A stretch of 40,415 nt of DNA from assembly GCF_000819725.1 (NCBI RefSeq), contig NZ_CDDH01000096.1:1-40415 (forward strand), written 5' to 3'. This DNA is from Aeromonas australiensis (GTDB lineage Bacteria; Pseudomonadota; Gammaproteobacteria; Enterobacterales; Aeromonadaceae). Positions 8,940 to 18,325 of this stretch are shown piece after piece (positions within the stretch are counted from its first letter, which is position 1; every line of letters starts with the position of its first letter). Both the position numbers and the translations under genes were made by a program. Under the pieces are notes generated by a model, which saw only the letters and a list, made by a program, of their open reading frames with translations, was not told the DNA's origin and made no database searches.

Positions 8940-9794
8940 TTATTGGGGCGGATATTGCCAATATTGGGCCGGAATGCTCTTTAGCAATGGGGTCGTGTCA
9001 GGATTGGGCAGATTGATGGTGACCCGCTGATCGAGGTTGGCGCTGGCAAGGGCCTCGCGGATCTTGGGGTTTTCGTTGAAAAACGTCATAAAACTGCCAT
9101 CGGCATAGGCCCGCTCCAGCCCGGTCTGGAGCGCTTTGGCCAGCTTGGGGTATTCGGGGCTGACGAAGAAGAACTGGGCGAAGGGGTAGCGGATCAGCAG
9201 ATGCTGCTCGATGGCGAGGTTGGGATATTGTGCCACCAGCTCACTGCGCTCGGCGAAGATCTCCACCAGACCACGGGGAAAGAAGTCCAGCTTGTCGCCA
9301 TCGTTGATAAGGCGAAACAGACTGCTGTAGCGGCCTGAATAGGTCGGGATGCCGGCATTTTCCAGGATCTTGTTGTCAGCCCATCCCACCCCTTGCGCCG
9401 CCTTCAGCTGTTTTAGGTCAGCCAGGGTATTGATCTGATTGAACTTCTCCTGATCATTCCCGTGGATGAACGACAGCCGTAATCCTTCCAGCCCGCGAAA
9501 CAGCGGAATGGGGATGGCAATCAGGGAGGATTCGAGGGCGCTGGAGGTACCCATCCAGAAGACGTTGATGGTCTTGCCCTTGCTCAGCTGCTGCTGGAGG
9601 GTGAACTGGTTGAGGTCGAGTTCGACAGGCTGGATACGAAAGGGTTGCCCGGATCGGGTCAGGGCCAGTTCCAGCAGCTTGTACTGGTACTCCTGGTCAA
9701 GATTGTTGACGGGTCGGCTGGGAACCTTGACCGTCAAAACCTGTGCTTGTGCCAGCAGCGGCAGGCACAAGCACAGCTTGATGAGCCATTTCAC
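8940..9794 (-). CDS. Periplasmic solute-binding-like protein, orphan
   Basis: 284 residues with a signal peptide (KLCLCLPLLAQA) and a bilobed type II binding-protein pattern (SBP_bac_3-like): LLELALTRSGQPFRIQPVELD in lobe 1, KQLKAAQGVGWADNKILENAGI at the hinge and YPFAQFFFVSPEYPKLAKALQTGLERAYADGSF in the last helix region. No permease or ATPase gene adjoins it, so it may serve a distant transporter or act as a sensor-like binding protein. An AGGAGA precedes the ATG. An NtrC-like 17-bp site lies about 117 bases upstream, but no sigma-54 promoter is seen between site and gene. The ligand cannot be predicted. Confidence 0.7.
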   Translation of the reverse strand: MKWLIKLCLCLPLLAQAQVLTVKVPSRPVNNLDQEYQYKLLELALTRSGQPFRIQPVELDLNQFTLQQQLSKGKTINVFWMGTSSALESSLIAIPIPLFRGLEGLRLSFIHGNDQEKFNQINTLADLKQLKAAQGVGWADNKILENAGIPTYSGRYSSLFRLINDGDKLDFFPRGLVEIFAERSELVAQYPNLAIEQHLLIRYPFAQFFFVSPEYPKLAKALQTGLERAYADGSFMTFFNENPKIREALASANLDQRVTINLPNPDTTPLLKSIPAQYWQYPPQ

Positions 9795-9910
9795 TCTCTG
9801 TTCTCCTGTAGATTCCGCAAGGTGTCCGGAGTCTAACAGAAGTTGTCACCATCTTGCTGCGAGGTGTTGTACAAGGTTTGAGCGCGGGGCCCTGCCTTGC
9901 TGGCACCTGT

Positions 9911-9927
9911 TGCACCAGAATGGTGAC
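9911..9927. promoter_or_regulatory. NtrC-like binding site
   Basis: TGCACCAGAATGGTGAC matches the known NtrC consensus TGCACCA-N3-TGGTGCA at 12 of 14 defined positions. It lies upstream of the orphan binding-protein gene and just after the DksA-like gene. No GG-N10-GC element lies on the minus strand before the binding-protein start, so a role in activation is uncertain. Confidence 0.3.
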
Positions 9928-9941
9928 GGTTCTTCGAAGCG

Positions 9942-10328
9942 TCAGGCGACGCGCCGGAACACGTGGGTATCGTTAAATTCCTTGGTGCTCTGGCATTCGA
10001 CGCAGAAACGGGACTCTGGACGGGCATGTAGCCGCTTGAGGGAGATCTCGTCACCACAGGATTCGCAGTAACCAAAATCCCCTTCGCTGATGCGCTTCAA
10101 TGCGCCCCGCAGCTTGCGCAGATGCAGCTTGTCGTGCTCGATGCGGTTCAGCTCCAGACGGCGGGCCTCCTCGATACTGGCACGGTCAATTTCATCAGCC
10201 ATCTCGTTGGTGTCGGTGGCGATGGCCTGGCTGGCCTGGGAGTTCAGGCGCTCTTCGAGCTCGACGATCTGTCGCTCGATCTGCCCCTTGTAAAAGGCCA
10301 GTTGGTCTTCAGTCATGAAATCACACAT
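9942..10328 (-). CDS. DksA/TraR family C4 zinc-finger protein
   Basis: 128-residue relative of DksA, the RNA polymerase secondary-channel cofactor that acts with ppGpp. The N-terminal half is a predicted coiled coil whose tip carries MADEIDRASIEEA, retaining the acidic pair of the DksA tip. The C-terminal half has a complete zinc finger, CESCG followed 18 residues later by CVECQ. It is shorter than E. coli DksA (151), so it is probably a second, paralogous member and not the housekeeping DksA (inference). Two starts are possible, MCDF at 10328 or MTED four codons later, and neither has a strong ribosome binding site. It is a lone gene on the minus strand. Confidence 0.82.
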   Translation of the reverse strand: MCDFMTEDQLAFYKGQIERQIVELEERLNSQASQAIATDTNEMADEIDRASIEEARRLELNRIEHDKLHLRKLRGALKRISEGDFGYCESCGDEISLKRLHARPESRFCVECQSTKEFNDTHVFRRVA

Positions 10329-10415
10329 ACGATTAACTACCAGTCAGTTTACTAACCCAATTATCCCTGTTTATGGGGGCTGTCTGCCTACAGACCAAGC
10401 CCTTGTATCCAGATT

Positions 10416-10432
10416 TGCACCAGTTTCATGCA
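10416..10432. promoter_or_regulatory. NtrC-like upstream activator site
   Basis: TGCACCAGTTTCATGCA has one perfect NtrC half site and a 5-of-7 match in the other half at exact consensus spacing. It lies about 145 bases upstream of the sigma-54 promoter, a usual enhancer distance. A further partial half site, GTGCAA, follows nearby. Confidence 0.45.
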
Positions 10433-10574
10433 AGAGAGTGCAAATCAGGGCGGGCCTTGTACCAAAAAAATGCAGCCAAGCAAAGCAAATAGGATAAGGA
10501 TTGTGCGCCTTTGCAAAAAAATGGCCCGTTCCTGCGGGGGATTGGTCGGGATCTGGCGCCCGCATCCCCCTCTG

Positions 10575-10591
10575 TTGGCATCGCCTTTGCA
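10575..10591 (+). promoter_or_regulatory. Sigma-54 promoter of the polyamine operon
   Basis: TTGGCATCGCCTTTGCA matches the sigma-54 consensus (TTGGCAC-N5-TTGCA) with GG and GC exactly 10 bases apart. It points at the glutamine-synthetase-like gene 205 bases downstream and has an NtrC-like site upstream. The leader would be about 190 bases long. Confidence 0.68.
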
Positions 10592-10681
10592 GTGCTCTTA
10601 GTCCGGATTTGAGTGTTTAGTATTTGGTGTCGGGTTGGTCATTATATGCGCCGTTATTTATAATTTTTTAAACACACCCGC

Positions 10682-10711
10682 TTGACATTGCCCTTGATAG
10701 CGGGCTTTTAT
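10682..10711 (+). promoter_or_regulatory. Possible second (sigma-70) promoter of the polyamine operon
   Basis: A perfect -35 box TTGACA is followed after 18 bases by TTTTAT (4 of 6 to the -10 consensus). It would start transcription about 75 bases before the first gene, close to the dyad at 10736-10767. The rest of the 468-base gap from 10329 to 10796 shows no gene. Confidence 0.35.
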
Positions 10712-10735
10712 GGTGGTGTTGATTACAATTTTATA

Positions 10736-10767
10736 ACAAGGGTGTTCCATATATTAGACACCCTTGT
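10736..10767. promoter_or_regulatory. 10-bp perfect dyad ahead of the polyamine operon
   Basis: ACAAGGGTGT and its exact reverse complement ACACCCTTGT are separated by 12 AT-rich bases. The dyad ends 29 bases before the ATG of the first gene. It may be an operator for a local repressor or a hairpin in the mRNA leader. It covers an in-frame TTG at 10764, which argues against that codon as the start. Confidence 0.5.
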
Positions 10768-10796
10768 CAACGGCAACCGTAAAGTCGGGGTTTAAC

Positions 10797-12128
10797 ATGG
10801 ACAGTATCAAAGGCTGGATGGAGAGCAATCGCATCACGGAAGTGGAGTGTCTGTTCCCGGATTTCACCGGCAACGCCCGGGGCAAGATCATTCCAGCCAA
10901 CAAGTTTTTGCGCGAAGGGGGCATGCGTCTGCCCGAGGTGATTTTCACCCAGACGGTGACCGGCGACTATCCGGACGATGACAGCATGATCGACCCGCTG
11001 GAGCGGGACATGCAGCTCTATCCCGACCCCAATACCATCCGTTTTGTCCCCTGGGCACTGGAGCCCACTGCTCAGGTAATCCATGACTGCTATGACGTCA
11101 ATGGCAAGCTGATCGACATCGCGCCGCGCTCCGTGCTGCGTCGGGTTCTGTCATTTTACGAGAAGCAGGGCTGGAAGCCGGTAGTCGCTCCCGAGCTGGA
11201 GTTCTATCTGGTTACCCGCAACGAAGATCCCGACTATCCGCTGATGCCGCCAGTGGGGCGCAACGGGCGCCCTGAGACCGCCCGCCAGTCGTTCAGTATC
11301 GATGCGGTCAACGAATTCGACCCCATTTTCGAAGATATGTATGACTACTGCGAGGCGCAGGAGCTGGAGGTCGATACCCTGATCCACGAGTCGGGTGCCG
11401 CCCAGATGGAGATCAACTTCCTGCATGGTGATGCCATCGATCTGGCGGATCAGGTGTTCCTGTTCAAGCGCACCATGCGTGAAGCGGCCCACAAGCACGG
11501 TATCTATGCCACCTTTATGGCCAAGCCGATGAGTAATGAACCGGGCTCAGCCATGCATATCCACCAGAGTCTGGAAGACATGAATGGCCACAACCTGTTC
11601 GGCACTGCGGAAGGGGGCAACTCCGAGCTGTTTATGCACTTTATCGCCGGCTTGCAAAAATACACCCCGGCGGTGACCGCCCTGCTGGCCCCCAATGTCA
11701 ACTCATACCGTCGTCTTGCGTTTGGTGATAGCGCGCCGCGTAACGTGCAGTGGGGGGTCGAGAACCGCACCTGTGGCTTGCGTGTCCCCTTTTCCGAGCC
11801 GGGTGCGCGCCGGGTGGAGAACCGCTTCGCCGGTGCTGATGCCAACCCCTATCTGGCGCTGGCCGCCACCCTGGCCTGTGGCTACCTCGGCATGATGGAG
11901 AAGCTGGATCCCATGCAGGAGATGAAATCGAGCGCCTATGACCTGCCCTACAGTTTGCCCCGTTCGCTGGAGGAGGCCCTCAGCCATCTGGAGCAGTGCG
12001 AACCCATCAAAGAGATGCTGGGGGAGCGCTTCACCCGCGCCTTCGTCGCGGTCAAGCGCAAAGAGTACGAGACCTACTTCGGGGTGATCAGTCGCTGGGA
12101 GCGGGAGTTCCTGCTGCTTAACGTCTGA
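10797..12128 (+). CDS. spuB: Gamma-glutamylpolyamine synthetase, glutamine synthetase family (SpuB/PuuA-like)
   Basis: 443-residue glutamine-synthetase-fold ligase expected to join glutamate to putrescine or another polyamine with ATP, the first step of the gamma-glutamyl route. Conserved active-site blocks are present: VAPELEFYLV, AQMEINFLHGDAI, PGSAMHIHQSL, NSYRRL, ENRTCGLRVP and RFAGADANPYLALAA. It lacks the adenylylation loop of housekeeping GlnA and is shorter than GlnA (about 470). The start chosen is the ATG with GGGG nine bases upstream; an upstream TTG lies inside the dyad at 10736-10767. Its place as first gene ahead of SpuC and a polyamine ABC transporter matches P. aeruginosa spuB. 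The exact polyamine cannot be decided from sequence. Confidence 0.85.
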   Translation: MDSIKGWMESNRITEVECLFPDFTGNARGKIIPANKFLREGGMRLPEVIFTQTVTGDYPDDDSMIDPLERDMQLYPDPNTIRFVPWALEPTAQVIHDCYDVNGKLIDIAPRSVLRRVLSFYEKQGWKPVVAPELEFYLVTRNEDPDYPLMPPVGRNGRPETARQSFSIDAVNEFDPIFEDMYDYCEAQELEVDTLIHESGAAQMEINFLHGDAIDLADQVFLFKRTMREAAHKHGIYATFMAKPMSNEPGSAMHIHQSLEDMNGHNLFGTAEGGNSELFMHFIAGLQKYTPAVTALLAPNVNSYRRLAFGDSAPRNVQWGVENRTCGLRVPFSEPGARRVENRFAGADANPYLALAATLACGYLGMMEKLDPMQEMKSSAYDLPYSLPRSLEEALSHLEQCEPIKEMLGERFTRAFVAVKRKEYETYFGVISRWEREFLLLNV

Positions 12129-12140
12129 CCCCCTCTGTAA

Positions 12141-12166
12141 CGGAGAGGCCGGAGTCGGCCTCTCCG
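12141..12166 (+). terminator. Hairpin after spuB (terminator or processing site)
   Basis: A 10-bp perfect stem CGGAGAGGCC / GGCCTCTCCG with a 6-base loop lies 12 bases after the stop. It is followed by CTTCCTGT, a poor T-run, so partial termination or 3-prime protection of the first cistron is likelier than full termination. Confidence 0.5.
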
Positions 12167-12220
12167 CTTCCTGTATCGAAGAGACCGGAACGCGAGTCAG
12201 GTGGCGGCAGTCACCTGTGA

Positions 12221-12440
12221 GTGGTTGTGGCTGCGAGTATGCCAGCCCGCCTGACTATTTGACGAAAATCGAAGGCACAGGGGAGCAACGAATGCAGATG
12301 GCTGCCCGTGGGGGGAGTGGCTGCGAATGTGCCAGCCCTCCTGATGAATTGAGAAAATAATCCTGCTAAATCGAAGGAACCGAGGAGCAACACATGCAGC
12401 AGACAACCCGTGAGTGGCAACAGCTGGATGCCAGCCACCA
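12221..12440. repeat. Decayed tandem duplication around the spuC start
   Basis: Two full units and one partial unit. The marker GCCAGCC occurs at 12241, 12331 and inside spuC at 12430; GTGGCTGCGA occurs at 12228 and 12318; the run AATCGAAGG, a GGAG-containing ribosome binding site, GCAAC and ATGCAG occurs twice, with the ATGs at 12292 and 12394. Unit lengths are about 90-102 bases. The copied block includes the ribosome binding site and first codons of spuC. Confidence 0.75.
12292..12360 (+). CDS. 22-codon leader ORF upstream of spuC
   Basis: ATG with a strong AGGGGAG six bases upstream opens a frame MQMAARGGSGCECASPPDEL plus two residues (RK), ending in TAA at 12358. The start region copies that of spuC (GGGGAGCAACGAATGCAG against GAGGAGCAACACATGCAG), so translation initiation here is likely. 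The peptide resembles no known protein; it could be a regulatory leader peptide or an accident of the duplication. The stop lies 33 bases before the spuC ATG. Confidence 0.45.
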   Translation: MQMAARGGSGCECASPPDELRK

Positions 12441-13755
12441 CCTGCACCCCTTTACCGACTTTCAGGCCCTGAACAAGAAGGGCTCGCGCATCATTACCAA
12501 CGCCAGCGGCGTCTATCTGGAAGATTCCGACGGCCACCGTATTCTCGACGGTATGGCGGGGCTTTGGTGCGTCAATATGGGCTATGGCCGACAAGAGCTG
12601 GTGGATGCCGCTACCCGCCAGATGCAGCAGTTGCCCTACTACAACCTCTTCTTCCAGACCGCTCACCCGCCGGTGATCGAGCTGGCTACCCTGCTGGCCG
12701 AGGTGACACCCGCCCATCTTAACCACGTCTTCTTCACCGGCTCCGGCTCCGAGTGCAACGATACCGTGTTGCGGATGGTGCGCCACTACTGGGCCAGCAA
12801 GGGGCAGCCCGACAAACAGGTGATCATCAGCCGCCACAACGCCTACCACGGCTCTACCGTGGCGGGGGCGAGCCTGGGCGGCATGAAGGGGATGCATGCC
12901 CAGGGTGGCCTGCCCATTCCCGGCATAGTGCACATCGACCAGCCCTATCACTTCGGTGAAGGGCAAGGGATGAGCGCCCACGAGTTCGGGCTGGAGCGGG
13001 CCCGTCAGCTGGAGCAGAAGATTCTGGCGCTGGGGGTGGACAAGGTGGCCGCCTTTATCGGCGAGCCGATCCAGGGGGCGGGCGGCGTCATTATTCCGCC
13101 TGACAGCTACTGGCCGGAGATCCAGCGCATCTGCGATCAATACGGCATCCTGCTCATCGCTGACGAGGTGATCTGCGGCTTTGGTCGCACCGGCCACTGG
13201 TTTGCCAGCGAAGGGTTTGGCATCAAGCCGGACCTGATGTGTCTGGCCAAGGGGATCACCTCCGGCTATTTGCCGCTCGGCGCAGTGATGGTCAGTGACC
13301 GGGTTGCCAAAGGGCTGGTGGAGGAGGGGGGCGAGTTCAACCATGGCTTCACCTATTCGGGTCACCCGGTCTCCTGTGCGGTGGCGGTTGCCAATATCCA
13401 GCTTATGCAAAAGCAGAGCATAGTTAAGCGCGTCCATGATAACATCGGCCCCTATTTGCAGCGCCGCTGGGCCGAGCTGGCCGATCACCCGCTGGTGGGA
13501 GAAACCCGAGGCAAAGGATTGGTCGCCGCGCTGGAAATCGTTGAGGACAAGCAGACCAACCGGCGTTTTCCGGCCGAGGCAAATGCCGGGATGACGTGCC
13601 GGGAGTTCTGCTTTAACAATGGCTTGGTGATGAGGGCGGTAGGCGATACCATGATCATATCGCCCCCCTTGGTCATCACCGAGGAACAGGTTGATGAATT
13701 GGTCAAGCTCGCCAGGCTCAGTCTGGATCTGACAGCCGAAAAGCTGAAGGGTTAA
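12394..13755 (+). CDS. spuC: Putrescine-pyruvate aminotransferase (SpuC-like)
   Basis: 453-residue class III PLP-dependent aminotransferase expected to move an amino group from putrescine (or cadaverine and other diamines) to pyruvate. The N-terminal REWQQLDASHHLHPFTDF and GLWCVNMGYGRQEL are very close to P. aeruginosa SpuC as I know it. FFTGSGSECNDT binds the PLP phosphate, IADEVICGFGRTG holds the ring-binding Asp, and LAKGITSGYLPLG holds the Schiff-base Lys. GAGG lies upstream of the ATG at good spacing. It lies between spuB and the transporter genes, so uptake and catabolism are encoded together. A duplicated leader with a small ORF lies just upstream. Confidence 0.9.
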   Translation: MQQTTREWQQLDASHHLHPFTDFQALNKKGSRIITNASGVYLEDSDGHRILDGMAGLWCVNMGYGRQELVDAATRQMQQLPYYNLFFQTAHPPVIELATLLAEVTPAHLNHVFFTGSGSECNDTVLRMVRHYWASKGQPDKQVIISRHNAYHGSTVAGASLGGMKGMHAQGGLPIPGIVHIDQPYHFGEGQGMSAHEFGLERARQLEQKILALGVDKVAAFIGEPIQGAGGVIIPPDSYWPEIQRICDQYGILLIADEVICGFGRTGHWFASEGFGIKPDLMCLAKGITSGYLPLGAVMVSDRVAKGLVEEGGEFNHGFTYSGHPVSCAVAVANIQLMQKQSIVKRVHDNIGPYLQRRWAELADHPLVGETRGKGLVAALEIVEDKQTNRRFPAEANAGMTCREFCFNNGLVMRAVGDTMIISPPLVITEEQVDELVKLARLSLDLTAEKLKG

Positions 13756-13796
13756 GGTGGGTCGGGCAGGTTGGCATGCGCATACAATTTGCTTAG

Positions 13797-14906
<1,110 letters not shown>

Positions 14907-14918
14907 GTAACGAATGCC

Positions 14919-14946
14919 CCTCCCGGTCCGCAGTTCGGCCGGGAGG
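14919..14946 (+). other. Intercistronic hairpin after spuD
   Basis: CCTCCCGG pairs with CCGGGAGG, and after one unpaired T three more base pairs close a 5-base loop. There is no T-run. It may protect the upstream mRNA end and set the level of spuD above later genes. Confidence 0.5.
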
Positions 14947-14949
14947 TGA

Positions 14950-16110
<1,161 letters not shown>

Positions 16111-16112
16111 CC

Positions 16113-16136
16113 TTGGTGCCCGTTCGGGGGCGCCAA
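16113..16136 (+). other. Intercistronic hairpin after spuE
   Basis: A 9-bp stem TTGGTGCCC / GGGCGCCAA (one G-U pair) with a 6-base loop begins 3 bases after the spuE stop. It is not followed by T residues, so it is more likely an mRNA-stability element than a terminator. Confidence 0.5.
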
Positions 16137-16188
16137 ATCGCTTTAATGGATTGGCCGTGAGGCCGGTATCACGTTCGGGAGTTTGGTA

Positions 16189-17343
16189 ATGGCGATAGCC
16201 TCCAGTGCCTATAAGAAAGCCCTTGAGGGCAGCCAGCAACGCAAAGAAGTGCTGGTAAAAATTGACAGGGTCAGCAAGCAGTTCGATGAGACCCTGGCGG
16301 TAGACAATGTTTCCCTGAATATTCACAAGGGGGAGATTTTCGCCCTGCTCGGCGGGTCAGGTTCCGGCAAATCGACTCTGCTGCGGATGCTGGCGGGCTT
16401 TGAGCGCCCGACCGAGGGGCGGCTGTTCCTCGACGGGGTCGACATCACAGATATGCCCCCCTATGAACGCCCCATCAACATGATGTTCCAGTCCTACGCC
16501 CTGTTCCCCCATATGACGGTGGCGCAGAATATCGCCTTCGGTCTCAAGCAGGATGGGCTACCCAAGGCCGAGATCGATGCCCGGGTCGAAGAGATGCTCA
16601 AGCTGGTGCAGATGACCCAGTATGCCCGCCGCAAACCGCATCAGCTCTCCGGTGGCCAGCGCCAGCGGGTGGCGCTGGCCCGTTCCCTGGCCAAGCGTCC
16701 CAAGTTGCTGCTGCTGGACGAACCCATGGGGGCGCTCGACAAGAAGTTGCGTTCCAAGATGCAGTTGGAGCTGGTTGAGATCATCGAGCGGGTCGGGGTG
16801 ACCTGCGTCATGGTGACTCACGATCAGGAAGAGGCCATGACCATGGCGGAGCGGATCGCCATCATGCATCTGGGCTGCATCGAACAGATCGGTAGCCCTA
16901 TGGACATTTACGAAACCCCGGCCAGCCGGCTGGTGTGCGAGTTTATCGGCAACGTCAACCTGTTCGACGGCCTGCTGGTGGAGGATGAGCAGGACCACGC
17001 CACCATCGCCTGCGCCGATCTGGAGCAGCCCATCTATGTGGGCCACGGCATCAGCTCCCGCGCCGAGAACAAGAAGGTGACCTATGCCCTGCGGCCGGAA
17101 AAACTGCTGATGAGTCTGCAAAAACCGGAGGAGATCGAGCACCCGGACTTCAACTGGACCAAGGGTGAGGTCTATGACATCGCCTATCTGGGTGGGCACT
17201 CGGTTTACCACATCCAGCTGCCCTCGGGCAAAATCGTTCAGGCCTTCATCGCCAATGCCGAACGCCACGGCAAGCGGCCAACCTGGGATGACCAGGTGTT
17301 CCTCTACTGGGAAGATGACAGCGGCGTGGTGCTGCAATCATGA
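16189..17343 (+). CDS. spuF: Polyamine ABC transporter ATPase (SpuF/PotG-like)
   Basis: 384-residue ATP-binding subunit of the polyamine importer. Walker A GGSGSGKST is at about residues 55-63, the Q-loop in MMFQSYALFPHMT, the signature LSGGQRQRVALARSLA, Walker B LLLLDEPMGALD and the switch His in VMVTHDQEEAMT. The C-terminal third is the TOBE-type regulatory domain common to PotG/PotA/MalK ATPases. The ATG has GGGAG seven bases upstream; a TTG two codons earlier is less likely. Its stop overlaps the ATG of the next gene (ATGA), so translation is coupled to the first permease. Confidence 0.93.
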   Translation: MAIASSAYKKALEGSQQRKEVLVKIDRVSKQFDETLAVDNVSLNIHKGEIFALLGGSGSGKSTLLRMLAGFERPTEGRLFLDGVDITDMPPYERPINMMFQSYALFPHMTVAQNIAFGLKQDGLPKAEIDARVEEMLKLVQMTQYARRKPHQLSGGQRQRVALARSLAKRPKLLLLDEPMGALDKKLRSKMQLELVEIIERVGVTCVMVTHDQEEAMTMAERIAIMHLGCIEQIGSPMDIYETPASRLVCEFIGNVNLFDGLLVEDEQDHATIACADLEQPIYVGHGISSRAENKKVTYALRPEKLLMSLQKPEEIEHPDFNWTKGEVYDIAYLGGHSVYHIQLPSGKIVQAFIANAERHGKRPTWDDQVFLYWEDDSGVVLQS

Positions 17344-18245
17344 CGTTCCTGCAACACGTGAAGCGGGTCGGGGGGCGCCGACTGGTGATTGGCATCCCCT
17401 TCTTCTGGCTGTTCCTCTTCTTCCTGCTGCCCTTCGTCATCGTGGTGAAGATCAGTTTTGCGGAAGCGGATGTGGCGATCCCGCCCTACACCGACGTGGT
17501 GAGCTGGGCCGACAATCAGCTCACCATCCTGCTTAACATGGGCAACTACCTCCTGCTGCAGGAGGATGAGCTCTATATCGCTGCCTATCTGGGTTCCCTC
17601 AAGATTGCATTCATCAGTACCCTGCTCTGTTTGCTGATCGGTTATCCCATGGCCTACTCCATCGCCCGGGCCAACAAGGAGACCCAGACCGTTCTGCTGC
17701 TGCTGATCATGATGCCGACCTGGACTGCCATTCTGATCCGGGTCTATGCATGGATGGGGATCCTCAGCAACAACGGCCTGCTCAACAGCGTCTTGCTGGG
17801 GATCGGGCTGATCGACGAACCGCTGCAGATCCTCAACACCAACCTGGCGGTCTATATCGGTATCGTTTACTCCTACCTGCCCTTCATGGTGCTGCCGCTC
17901 TACGCCAATCTGGTCAAACACGATCAGAGTCTGCTGGAGGCGGCCTCCGACCTGGGTGCCCGCAACCTGACCCGCTTCTGGCAGATCACGGTGCCGCTCT
18001 CCAAGAACGGCATCATCGCCGGCTGCATGCTGGTGTTCATTCCGGTGGTGGGGGAGTTCGTCATCCCGGAAATGCTGGGCGGCCCGGAGACCCTGATGAT
18101 CGGTAAGGTGTTGTGGCAGGAGTTCTTCAACAACCGCGACTGGCCGGTCGCCTCTGCGCTGGCGGTGGTGATGCTGGCGGTGCTGATCATTCCGATCATC
18201 CTCTTCAACCGTAACCAGGCCAAAGAGCTGGAGGGTAAAGCATGA
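17340..18245 (+). CDS. spuG: Polyamine ABC transporter permease (SpuG/PotH-like)
   Basis: 301-residue inner-membrane permease with about six transmembrane segments, the first in the stretch FFWLFLFFLLPFVIVVKISF. The ABC-permease coupling loop is seen as LLEAASDLGARNLTRFWQITVPLSKNGI, the EAA motif that meets the ATPase. The start overlaps the spuF stop by four bases. The C-terminal tail FNRNQAKELEGKA is partly repeated in the mini-ORF that follows. It pairs with the next permease to form the membrane channel. Confidence 0.93.
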   Translation: MTFLQHVKRVGGRRLVIGIPFFWLFLFFLLPFVIVVKISFAEADVAIPPYTDVVSWADNQLTILLNMGNYLLLQEDELYIAAYLGSLKIAFISTLLCLLIGYPMAYSIARANKETQTVLLLLIMMPTWTAILIRVYAWMGILSNNGLLNSVLLGIGLIDEPLQILNTNLAVYIGIVYSYLPFMVLPLYANLVKHDQSLLEAASDLGARNLTRFWQITVPLSKNGIIAGCMLVFIPVVGEFVIPEMLGGPETLMIGKVLWQEFFNNRDWPVASALAVVMLAVLIIPIILFNRNQAKELEGKA

Positions 18246-18325
18246 TGAAAACAGCGTTGTTCAATCCCGTATCCAGCCGCTGCAACCGTAACCAGTTCAG
18301 AGCGCTGGAGGGTAAGGCATGATAA
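18210..18325 (+). repeat. Tandem duplication of the spuG/spuH junction
   Basis: AACCGTAACCAG followed by CTGGAGGGTAA and GCATGAT occurs twice, with the copies 77 bases apart. The first copy is the true end of spuG; the second lies just before spuH. Both copies keep the ATGA stop-start overlap. The block between them is open in one frame (see the 26-codon ORF). Confidence 0.8.
18242..18322 (+). CDS. 26-codon ORF linking spuG and spuH
   Basis: ATG at 18242 overlaps the spuG stop (ATGA), and this frame ends in a TGA at 18320 that overlaps the spuH ATG in the same way. The peptide begins MMKTALFNPVSS and ends CNRNQFRALEGKA, the last part matching the SpuG C-terminus at 9 of 13 residues. The GGAGGG ahead of each start is duplicated as well. 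It therefore looks like a translated spacer born from duplication of the gene junction, which keeps ribosomes coupled from spuG to spuH. A separate function for the peptide is not suggested by its sequence. Confidence 0.5.
   Translation: MMKTALFNPVSSRCNRNQFRALEGKA

Noticed and set aside
9900..9918. Possible plus-strand sigma-54 promoter (TGGCACCTGTTGCACC)
   Set aside because: GG and GC are 8 and not 10 bases apart, and no plus-strand gene follows.
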